From NCBI RefSeq assembly GCF_008271465.1, contig NZ_VMDU01000001.1:62001-126000 (forward strand): a DNA stretch of 64,000 nt, written 5' to 3'. The notes beneath the pieces are model-generated. The model ran no database searches, had not been told where the DNA came from, and was given only the letters and a program-made list of their open reading frames with translations. A program made the translations under genes and the position numbers. Positions 57,699-64,000 of this stretch are shown here, piece after piece (position 1 is the first letter of the stretch; each line of letters opens with the position of its first letter). The DNA comes from Tabrizicola flagellatus (lineage in GTDB: Bacteria; Pseudomonadota; Alphaproteobacteria; Rhodobacterales; Rhodobacteraceae).

Positions 57699-57899
57699 AT
57701 GGACCTGAACGGGCTATGGAATACACTGACCCGGATGCTTTTCCGCAGCGCGGTGGACGCCGGCGTCGATTACGCCGCGCGCAAGGGCAAGCCCGAGGCC
57801 GAGATGACCCCGGAAGAGCGGCAGCAGGCGAAACAGGCGCGCGATCTTGCGGCACGGGCGCGGAAGTTCCAGAACATCGCGCGCCGGTTGTGGCGCTAG
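57699..57899 (+). CDS. Small helical protein after scpB
   Basis: This 66-aa protein (MDLNGLWNTLTRMLFRSAVD...) is helical, with a hydrophobic first half and a charged second half rich in Gln, Lys and Arg. It starts 12 bp after scpB behind ggaggt and is probably in the same transcript. No family is recognised. In many related genomes tatA follows scpB, but this is not a TatA protein. Confidence 0.7.
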   Translation: MDLNGLWNTLTRMLFRSAVDAGVDYAARKGKPEAEMTPEERQQAKQARDLAARARKFQNIARRLWR

Positions 57900-57921
57900 C
57901 GGCGCTGCGCGTCCGGCCCGG

Positions 57922-59001
57922 TCAACCCGACCGGAATTGCTTGGCGAGTTTCAGGCCCTGGCCCTGGTAGTTCGAGGCGATCCCCGCACCATAAAGCGTC
58001 TCGGGCCGTTCGGCCATGCGTTCATAGACCAGCCGGCCCACCACCTGCCCGTGTTCCAGGACGAAGGGCGCCTCGTGGCAGCGCACCTCCAGCACCCCGC
58101 GCGAGCCTGCGCCGCCCGCGGCGGCATGGCCGAAGCCGGGGTCGAAGAAGCCCGCATAATGCACCCGGAATTCGCCGACCATGGCGAGGTAGGGCGCCAT
58201 CTCGGCGGCGTAGTCGGGCGGAATCGTCACCGCCTCGCGGCTGACGAGGATGTAGAAGGCGCCGGGGTCGAGGATGATGCGGCCGTCGGTCGTGTGCAGC
58301 TCTTCCCAGAAGTCCTGCGCCGGGTAATGGCCGATGCGGTCGAGATCGACGACCCCGGTATGCGGCTTGGCGCGGTAGCCGACCAGCGTGCCCTGCGCGG
58401 GCTTCAGATCGACGGAAAAGCCGAGGCCCTCGGAAATCACCGCCTCGCCCGTCACCAGCGGGTCGGCGGCGTGGAGCGCGGCAAGGTCCGCGTCCGACAG
58501 CACCGCCTGACCCTGGCGGAAGCGGATCTGGTTCAGCCGCTGGCCCTCGCGCACCAGGACCGAAAAGCTGCGCGGGCAGACCTCGGCATAGAGGGGGCCA
58601 GTGTAGCCCTCGGGGATGCGGTCGAATTCGCTGCCGCCATCGGTGATCGTGCGGGTCAGGAGGTCGAGACGGCCCGAAGAGCTTTTCGCATTGGCGACGG
58701 CGGTCACGCCGGGGGGCAGGGCCAGACGCTCGGTGAGCGGGATGACATAGACGCAGTTCTTTTCCAGCACCGCGCCATCGGCGAGGTTCACCCGGTGCAT
58801 GGTGAATTCCTCCAGCCGGTCCTGCACCCGGCGGCCGTGGCCGGCGAGGAACGAGGCCCGCACCCGGTAGGCCACCGGGCCAAGCCGCAGGTCGAGGCTG
58901 GCGGGCTGGATCTGGTCGTCGCGGATCGCAGGGGCGGCGGACAGCGCGCCTTCGGCGATCAGCCGGCGCAAGGTCTGGGCGGGAAGCACACCGGATGTCA
59001 T
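57922..59001 (-). CDS. dCTP deaminase-like protein, two-domain (long) form
   Basis: This 359-aa protein consists of two dCTP deaminase/dUTPase-like domains. The first half has LRRLIAEGALSAAPAI and IQPASLDLRLGPVAYRV, with AKSSSGRLDLLTRTITDGGSEFDRIPEGY (outline) as the nucleotide-binding core. The second half repeats the pattern (IILDPGAFYILVSREAVTIPPDYAAEM in outline). The usual bacterial enzyme has about 190 aa in one domain. Long forms are annotated as 2'-deoxycytidine 5'-triphosphate deaminase in alphaproteobacteria. The function as dUTP supply for thymidylate is inferred. Confidence 0.82.
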   Translation of the reverse strand: MTSGVLPAQTLRRLIAEGALSAAPAIRDDQIQPASLDLRLGPVAYRVRASFLAGHGRRVQDRLEEFTMHRVNLADGAVLEKNCVYVIPLTERLALPPGVTAVANAKSSSGRLDLLTRTITDGGSEFDRIPEGYTGPLYAEVCPRSFSVLVREGQRLNQIRFRQGQAVLSDADLAALHAADPLVTGEAVISEGLGFSVDLKPAQGTLVGYRAKPHTGVVDLDRIGHYPAQDFWEELHTTDGRIILDPGAFYILVSREAVTIPPDYAAEMAPYLAMVGEFRVHYAGFFDPGFGHAAAGGAGSRGVLEVRCHEAPFVLEHGQVVGRLVYERMAERPETLYGAGIASNYQGQGLKLAKQFRSG

Positions 59002-59068
59002 GTCGCCCTCCCGCAGGCCGGATGTGAAACCGCCCGCGCTGCCGGAAGGCAGGCGGGCGGGTTTTCGA

Positions 59069-59146
59069 TGGTCGGGCCGGAGAGATTCGAACTCTCGACC
59101 TCCCGCCCCCCAGACGGACGCGCTAACCAGGCTGCGCTACGGCCCG
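59069..59146 (-). tRNA. tRNA-Pro (anticodon GGG), CCA encoded
   Basis: On the minus strand the cloverleaf reads with acceptor stem cgggccg/cggcccg, D-stem gcgc/gcgc, anticodon loop CTGGGGG (anticodon GGG at 59111-59109), T-stem gagag/ctctc with loop TTCGAAT, discriminator A and an encoded CCA. The anticodon stem has two G-U pairs. It reads CCC and CCU proline codons. Confidence 0.93.
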
Positions 59147-59206
59147 ACACGGGGGGATACATACCGGTATTCCGGGCCGGTGCAAGCGGGAAAGCGCATG
59201 AGGGGC

Positions 59207-59884
59207 TCAGTCGTTGCCACCTTCGGCACGGACGGCGAGCCGGTCGCGCAAGGCGCGCAGCCGCTGGGCGATGCCGGCGATCTCGGGCGTGCGGGGGCGC
59301 AGGGCGCCGGGCGGCAAGGCCCTGATCAGGCTGGCGAATGTCACGTCGTCGCGCCGGGTGGGCTTGCGCGGTGCGGCGGGTGCGGGGGGGGCTGCCGTGG
59401 CCGTGCCGAAGGCGGGCGGCGCGTCGAAGAGCGGCAGGCCGGTCTGCGCAGAGGTGGCCGGCCGGGCCGCTGCCGAACGGGGAGGCTCGGCCGTCCCTGC
59501 CGACGCCTCCGTGCTGTCGTCGATGTGGATGAAACCTGACTCGGGAACCGGGGCCGTCACCGGTGCGGGCGCGGGCGGAGCCGGAATCACCGCCAGATCG
59601 TCCAGCGTCACGCTGTCGTCGGTCAGCCCGGCGACCTGGCGCACGCCATGGTCGCGCAGGATCTTCTGCACGCCGCGAATCGTCAGACCCTCGTCGTGCA
59701 GAAGCCGCTTGATCCCGGTGAGCAGAGCCACGTCCGAGGGCCGGTAGTAGCGCCGCCCGCCCGCGCGCTTGACCGGCTTGATCTGCGGAAAGCGGCTTTC
59801 CCAGAAGCGCAGCACATGCGCGGGCGTGTCGAGCTGTTCGGCCACCTCGCTGATGGTGCGGAAGGCCTCGGGCGACTTGTCCAA
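59207..59884 (-). CDS. MerR family transcriptional regulator
   Basis: This 225-aa protein has an N-terminal MerR helix-turn-helix ([53 protein letters not shown]). The remainder is a proline/alanine-rich tail without the usual effector-binding domain. The gene follows ihfA in the common order fabH-ihfA-merR of Rhodobacterales. The target is unknown. Confidence 0.9.
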   Translation of the reverse strand: MDKSPEAFRTISEVAEQLDTPAHVLRFWESRFPQIKPVKRAGGRRYYRPSDVALLTGIKRLLHDEGLTIRGVQKILRDHGVRQVAGLTDDSVTLDDLAVIPAPPAPAPVTAPVPESGFIHIDDSTEASAGTAEPPRSAAARPATSAQTGLPLFDAPPAFGTATAAPPAPAAPRKPTRRDDVTFASLIRALPPGALRPRTPEIAGIAQRLRALRDRLAVRAEGGND

Positions 59885-59898
59885 GCCTCAGGCCCCTT

Positions 59899-60201
59899 TC
59901 AGCGCTTCTTTCCGGCCGCCACGCGGTCCTTCATGAGGTGCGAGGGGCGGAAGGTCAGGACGCGGCGGGGCGAGATCGGGACCTCCTCGCCGGTTTTCGG
60001 GTTGCGGCCGATCCGCGCGGTCTTGGAGCGGACCGAGAAGGTGCCGAAGGACGAGATCTTCACCGTCTCGCCCTTGGCCAGCGCGTCGGACATGTGCTGC
60101 AGCACGGATTCGACCAGCTGTGCGGATTCGTTGCGGCTGAGACCGACTTCGCGAAAGACGGCTTCGCTGAGGTCCATCCGGGTCAGTGTCTTCTCGCTCA
60201 T
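59899..60201 (-). CDS. ihfA: Integration host factor subunit alpha
   Basis: IHF bends DNA at specific sites and serves in transcription, replication and recombination. The 100-aa protein has [36 protein letters not shown] and [19 protein letters not shown]. The ATG at 60201 follows ggggatgag; an upstream in-frame start is not family-like. The length is standard. Confidence 0.96.
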   Translation of the reverse strand: MSEKTLTRMDLSEAVFREVGLSRNESAQLVESVLQHMSDALAKGETVKISSFGTFSVRSKTARIGRNPKTGEEVPISPRRVLTFRPSHLMKDRVAAGKKR

Positions 60202-60290
60202 CTCATCCCCCCACGTCTTTGTCGCATGAGGATGCGGCGGATGGATTTCCGAGTCAATATCAACCACTTGTGCCGCGTGCTTAAAGGCGC

Positions 60291-61262
60291 CTACCAGCGC
60301 AGCACCACCGAGCCCCAGGCGAGACCGCCGCCGATCGCCTCCATCACCAGCAGGTCGCCGGGCTTGATCTGGCCGCGTGCCTTGCCGACCGACAGCGCCA
60401 GCGGGATCGAGGCGGCCGAGGTGTTGCCGTGGTCCTGCACGGTGACGACGACCCGGTCCATCGGCACCTGCATGCGCTTGGCCGTGCCCTCGATGATGCG
60501 GATATTGGCCTGGTGCGGCACGATCCAGTCCACATCGGCGCTGGTCAGCCCGGCCCTGTCCAGCGCGGCATGGGCGGTTTCCGCCAGCTTTTCAATGGCA
60601 TGGCGGAAGACTTCCTTGCCTTCCATCACCAGGTGCCCGGTGGTGCCGGTCGAGGTGCCGCCATCGACATAGAGGATGTCCCTGTAGCGCCCGTCCGAGT
60701 GCAGGTCGGTGGCCAGCACGCCGCGGTCGGCGGTTGTGCCGGTGCCCTCGCTGGCCTCGACCACGACCGCGCCCGCCCCGTCGCCGAACAGGACGCAGGT
60801 GCTGCGGTCCTGCCAGTTCATCAGGCGCGAGAAGGTCTCGGCCCCGATGACGAGAACGCAGGAGGCCTGGCCCGAGAGGATCAGCGCATTGGCATTGGCC
60901 ATGGCATAGACGAACCCGGCGCAGACGGCCTGGATGTCGAAGGCGAAGCCGCGGGTGATCCCCAGCGCCGCCTGCACCATGGTGGCGACCGAGGGGAAGG
61001 TGAGGTCGGGGGTCGAGGTGGCGACGATGATCGCGTCCACCCGGTCGGCACTGATGCCGGCATCGGCCAGCGCGGCGGTCGCGGCGCGGGTTGCGAGGTC
61101 GCTGGTCATCTGGCCGTCGGCCGCGAAATGCCGCCGTTCGATCCCGGAGCGGGTGCGGATCCATTCGTCCGAGGTATCGACGATGGCTTCGAATTCGGCG
61201 TTGGGGACGACACGTTCGGGCAGGTAATGCCCGACGCCCCTGACTGCGGCGCGTATCGTCAT
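60291..61262 (-). CDS. fabH: 3-oxoacyl-ACP synthase III
   Basis: FabH condenses acetyl-CoA with malonyl-ACP and starts fatty acid synthesis. The triad is present: Cys114 in [10 protein letters not shown], His in [10 protein letters not shown], and Asn in [14 protein letters not shown]. The length of 323 aa is standard. Its start overlaps the plsX stop by 4 bp. Confidence 0.97.
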   Translation of the reverse strand: MTIRAAVRGVGHYLPERVVPNAEFEAIVDTSDEWIRTRSGIERRHFAADGQMTSDLATRAATAALADAGISADRVDAIIVATSTPDLTFPSVATMVQAALGITRGFAFDIQAVCAGFVYAMANANALILSGQASCVLVIGAETFSRLMNWQDRSTCVLFGDGAGAVVVEASEGTGTTADRGVLATDLHSDGRYRDILYVDGGTSTGTTGHLVMEGKEVFRHAIEKLAETAHAALDRAGLTSADVDWIVPHQANIRIIEGTAKRMQVPMDRVVVTVQDHGNTSAASIPLALSVGKARGQIKPGDLLVMEAIGGGLAWGSVVLRW

Positions 61263-62395
61263 TCGGTCGGATTGCCTCCGGTCGCTGGCCCCGCGGCGTC
61301 GCGGTCGGCCTCCTTGCGCGCGGCATCCTGCCCCGCGGCTTCGGCGGATGCAACCCGCGCGGCGAGCCGTTCGAGGAAACGCACCTGTGCCAGCTGGTAG
61401 GCCAATCCGATGGCGGCGGCGATGCCGGTGGCATCGGCGGAGCCGTGCGACTTGACCACGGTGCCGTTCAGGCCGAGGAAGACGCCCCCGTTCACCCGGC
61501 GCGGGTCGATGCGCATCTGGAGCCGCCGGAAGGCGCCCGAGGCGAGCACCGCGCCCAGCTTGGCCATCAGGGTCGAGGTCAGCGTCTGGCGCAGGAGGTC
61601 GCCCACCAGCCGCGCCGTGCCCTCGATCGCCTTCAGCGCCACGTTGCCGGTGAAGCCGTCGGTGACGATCACGTCCACCCGGTCGGACAGGATGTCGGTG
61701 CCCTCGACGAAACCGATGTAGCTGAAACTGCCGGCCTCGGCGCTGCGGGCGAGCAGCGCATGCGCCTCGTGCAGCTCGGCGCGGCCCTTGTGATCCTCGG
61801 TCCCGACATTCAGGAGGCCCACCCGCGGCTTGACGATGGCAAGGCCGTTGCGGGCATAGGAGGCGCCCATGAAGGCGTATTGCAGCAGGTCCGCCGGATC
61901 GGCCTTCACATCCGCCCCCATGTCCAGCATCACGTTCATCTTGCCGGGGGTGGGGGTAGGAAAGAGGCTGGCGATGGCCGGGCGGTTCAGGCCGGGCAGC
62001 TTGCGCAGCCGCAGCATCGACACCGCCATCAGCGCGCCGGTGTTGCCGCAGGAGACCGCCGCCGCCGCCTCGCCGTCCTTCACCGCGTCGATGGTGGCGA
62101 ACATCGAGGTGCCCTGGCCGTGGCGCATGACCTGGGCGGGCTTGTCCTCCATCTTCACCACGCGCTCGGCATGGCGGATGGTCACCCGGCCGGCAAGGCC
62201 GGGATGCCTGGCCACGAGCGGGCGCAGCGTCGTCTCGTCGCCGTGGAGGATCGCGTCGAGGCGGGGAAAGCTTCTGACGGAATCGGCAAGGCCGGCAACG
62301 ACGGCTGCCGGCCCGCGATCGCCACCCATGGCGTCAACTGAAATGACGACGCGCTCGGTGGCCGGGGCAGACGCAGACTCGGGTCCGAGTGCCAT
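61259..62395 (-). CDS. plsX: Phosphate acyltransferase PlsX
   Basis: PlsX makes acyl-phosphate from acyl-ACP for phospholipid synthesis. The blocks VVISVDAMGGDRGPAAVVAG, SCGNTGALMAVSMLRL, VIVTDGFTGNVALKAIEGTA and GGVFLGLNGTVVKSHG are diagnostic. It is 378 aa long; the first 14 residues are poorly conserved, so the start may lie slightly downstream. The C-terminus has an alanine/arginine-rich extension. Confidence 0.96.
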   Translation of the reverse strand: MALGPESASAPATERVVISVDAMGGDRGPAAVVAGLADSVRSFPRLDAILHGDETTLRPLVARHPGLAGRVTIRHAERVVKMEDKPAQVMRHGQGTSMFATIDAVKDGEAAAAVSCGNTGALMAVSMLRLRKLPGLNRPAIASLFPTPTPGKMNVMLDMGADVKADPADLLQYAFMGASYARNGLAIVKPRVGLLNVGTEDHKGRAELHEAHALLARSAEAGSFSYIGFVEGTDILSDRVDVIVTDGFTGNVALKAIEGTARLVGDLLRQTLTSTLMAKLGAVLASGAFRRLQMRIDPRRVNGGVFLGLNGTVVKSHGSADATGIAAAIGLAYQLAQVRFLERLAARVASAEAAGQDAARKEADRDAAGPATGGNPTE

Positions 62396-62419
62396 CGGGT
62401 CAGGCGCGCGATGCGCGGC

Positions 62420-62626
62420 TTACGCCGCGTCTTCGTCCAGATCGACTTCCCGCGCCATCGAGACGACTTCGCGCGAATCGTAGTGGCCGCAGGCGCTGCA
62501 CACATGGTGCGGACGCTTCAGCTCGCCGCAATTCGGGCATTCGTTCGGGTTGGCGGCAACCAGGGCGTCATGCGCACGGCGCATGTTGCGGCGGGAACGG
62601 GTGGTGCGGTTCTGCGGAACAGCCAT
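62420..62626 (-). CDS. rpmF: 50S ribosomal protein L32
   Basis: This 68-aa protein has [22 protein letters not shown], then the zinc ribbon CPNC...CSAC, all four cysteines present. The rpmF-plsX-fabH order is widely conserved. The 188-bp gap upstream (62627-62814) shows no clear regulatory site. Confidence 0.97.
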   Translation of the reverse strand: MAVPQNRTTRSRRNMRRAHDALVAANPNECPNCGELKRPHHVCSACGHYDSREVVSMAREVDLDEDAA

Positions 62627-62814
62627 GTCTCAACCTCGGGTAGTGGGGACATGCGCCCCGGATTTCCTTTGCGCATCAGCACCATCCGGCCGGATTCGGC
62701 AACAGGAAGCAGATGCTGCTGCGCAGCTTGAACGAGGCGCGGAACATACTCGGATTTCGGGGCGGCGCAAGCCCCTTTTCGCAGCCCCGCGGCAACGGTT
62801 GCGCGGGGGGCGGC

Positions 62815-63399
62815 TCAACCTTCCTCCGGCCCCGGGTCGCCCCCCGTCCGGTCCCTCGCCGCAAGCTTCGCGGCCAGGTCCTGAAGGCCCGCGAAGGGCC
62901 TCAGGTCCGCATCCGACAGGGGCGTCACGCCGTCTGCGGCGTGGAGCGTCTGGCCGAATTCGGCGCCCGGCGCCCGGGGATAGAGCGGCAGGGCGAGGGC
63001 CAGCGCCTCGGCTGCGATCTCGGCAAGGTCGATCACTTCGGGCATCGGCTCGGTCGTGTCGTCCTCGGGCATCTCGACCTCGTCGCCCTCGGGCGTCGAA
63101 AGGCCCGCCACATAGCGGCGGCGGACGGGTTCGTCGATGACGGAGGGGACCGGGGCCAGCGTCACGACGCAGGCCTGCTCGGCGCGGGCAGTCAGGCGCG
63201 CCTCGAGCACCAGTTCGTCGCGGCCCGCGGGGCGGATCTCGCCCACGAGTTCCAGCGCGTGCAGCGCCAGCAGGTCGAGATCCGCGGCCAGCGCCGCCCG
63301 GGCCGGGGCATCGGGCAGAAAGCGGAACCGGGTCGGCTTGCGCGGGCTGAGGCCGCCGGTACGGAACCGGACGGGGGAGGTGGGGGCGGGATCGGACAT
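62815..63399 (-). CDS. DUF177 (YceD) family protein
   Basis: This 194-aa protein is a YceD homologue; the family is linked to 23S rRNA accumulation and is encoded upstream of rpmF in most bacteria. The core runs from residue 35 to 120 with ALHALELVGEIRPAGRDELVLEARLTARAEQACVVTL in outline. The acidic stretch GDEVEMPEDDTTEPMPEVIDLAEIAAEALALALPLYPR (outline) is characteristic. The ATG at 63399 follows ggaaaggccccg. It is divergent from the BamE-like gene. Confidence 0.9.
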   Translation of the reverse strand: MSDPAPTSPVRFRTGGLSPRKPTRFRFLPDAPARAALAADLDLLALHALELVGEIRPAGRDELVLEARLTARAEQACVVTLAPVPSVIDEPVRRRYVAGLSTPEGDEVEMPEDDTTEPMPEVIDLAEIAAEALALALPLYPRAPGAEFGQTLHAADGVTPLSDADLRPFAGLQDLAAKLAARDRTGGDPGPEEG

Positions 63400-63544
63400 C
63401 GCGGGGCCTTTCCGGCTGGGCGGCACCTTCACGGGTGCGGCGTTCCATTCTTGAACTCGGGGCACTTAGTCTGTTATCCCGAAGGCCAAGGGTTTTGAAG
63501 AACCCGCGTCGGGCGCCGGCGTCGCAATGGGCATGAGGGCAGGG

Positions 63545-64000
63545 ATGGCAGATTTCCGGTTGGCGCGGTCGGTCCTTGCGGCCTGCCAGCTTGTGCGCAG
63601 GCAGGGGCTGGTGCTGGTGCTCTCCGCGGTGGTGGCGGCCTGCTCGCCGGTATATCGCAATCACGGCTATGTGCCCTCCGAGGAGGATCTTGCGCAGGTC
63701 GAGATCGGCAAGGACACGCGCGAGACCCTGGGCCAGAAGATCGGCCGCCCCTCGACCTCGGGCCTGCTGAACGATGTCGGCTGGTTCTATGTGCAGAGCC
63801 GCTTCAAGACGGTCGGCCCGCGCGAGCCGCAGGAGATCGACCGCCAGGTGGTGGCGGTGACCTTCTCGGACAAGGGGGTAGTGGAGAACATTGCCCGCTA
63901 CGGGCTGGAGGACGGCCGCGTCGTGGAACTGTCGCGCCGCGTGACCCAGCCGAACGTGAAGGGCCTGTCCTTCATCCAGCAGCTTCTGGGCAGCTTCGGC
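63545..64000 (+). CDS. bamE: BamE-like outer-membrane lipoprotein, 3' truncated by the window edge
   Basis: BamE is a small lipoprotein of the outer-membrane beta-barrel assembly complex. The reading frame is open from the ATG at 63545 (alternatives at 63527 and 63533) to the window end, with 152 codons seen. A basic N-terminus and hydrophobic stretch end in a lipobox LSAVVAAC. Then come YVPSEEDLAQVEIGKDTRETLGQKIGRPS (outline) and WFYVQSRFKTVGPREPQEIDRQVVAVTF (outline), which match the SmpA/OmlA fold. Confidence 0.9.
   Translation, partial: MADFRLARSVLAACQLVRRQGLVLVLSAVVAACSPVYRNHGYVPSEEDLAQVEIGKDTRETLGQKIGRPSTSGLLNDVGWFYVQSRFKTVGPREPQEIDRQVVAVTFSDKGVVENIARYGLEDGRVVELSRRVTQPNVKGLSFIQQLLGSFG

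Noticed and set aside
59000-59325. Plus-strand frames reading RRDSNSRPPAPQTDAL and PERFELSTSRPP
   Set aside because: These are translations of the complement of the tRNA-Pro gene, a well-known source of false protein annotations.

Overview
The window is GC-rich chromosomal DNA (roughly two thirds G+C by eye) from an alphaproteobacterium, most likely a member of the Rhodobacterales (Rhodobacteraceae/Paracoccaceae). This rests on gene content and order (amidase-mrcA-prfB; argS-SPOR-nagZ-scpA-scpB; yceD/rpmF-plsX-fabH-ihfA-merR; argC-ccmE), on the GTTC-N7-GTTC type of SOS box in front of uvrA, and on many small Rhodobacterales-type hypothetical families. Coding density is high. There is no integrase, transposase, CRISPR array or rRNA operon. 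The only RNA gene seen with certainty is a tRNA-Pro(GGG).

Layout. 1-8.9 kb: cell wall and translation (5'-truncated amidase, PBP1A, release factor 2), a membrane protein, an MFS exporter, and a bactofilin/M23 peptidase pair. 9-23 kb: stress and metabolic genes (DUF455, peroxiredoxin, a giant AsmA/YhdP-like protein, queA, two MFS transporters, lpdA, a beta-propeller-like gene with an in-frame amber codon, a methyltransferase). 23-32 kb: rhodanese with a palindromic operator, SOS-controlled uvrA, a Crp-type regulator beside a DUF2892 gene, mmsA with a divergent LysR gene, a CBS protein, coaD, and a decayed HWE-type histidine kinase. 32-39 kb: a carbon-metabolism island with two GAPDH paralogues, a small membrane protein between them, transketolase, and four copies of a GTTAGCGCTAAC-like operator. 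39-47 kb: zauP-like/zapA/mliC, glutaredoxin/BolA, purL, murI and a formate/nitrite channel. 47.5-49.3 kb: divergent efp and epmA, bounded by an inverted repeat. 49.5-52.4 kb: argC, ccmE and a muramidase/holin lysis pair resembling the lysis cassette of gene transfer agents. 52.4-57.9 kb: argS, SPOR protein, nagZ, scpA, scpB. 57.9-63.5 kb: two-domain dCTP deaminase, tRNA-Pro, merR, ihfA, fabH, plsX, rpmF, yceD. The last gene, a BamE-like lipoprotein, runs off the right edge.

How the genes work together. Most genes are housekeeping, and short overlaps of the ATGA type show translationally coupled operons (yhdP-queA-DUF3147, zauP-zapA-mliC, SPOR-nagZ-scpA-scpB, fabH-plsX, purL-GNAT). The less routine content is regulatory or structural: the shared operator of the gap region, the AT-rich palindrome over the rhodanese promoter, the CRP-like palindrome beside its own regulator gene, two families of dispersed intergenic palindromes, the inverted repeat around efp-epmA, and the lysis pair set apart from any phage genes. 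I found no clearly new multi-gene system. The efp-epmA inverted repeat, the gap-region operator set and the orphan lysis cassette are the best leads.
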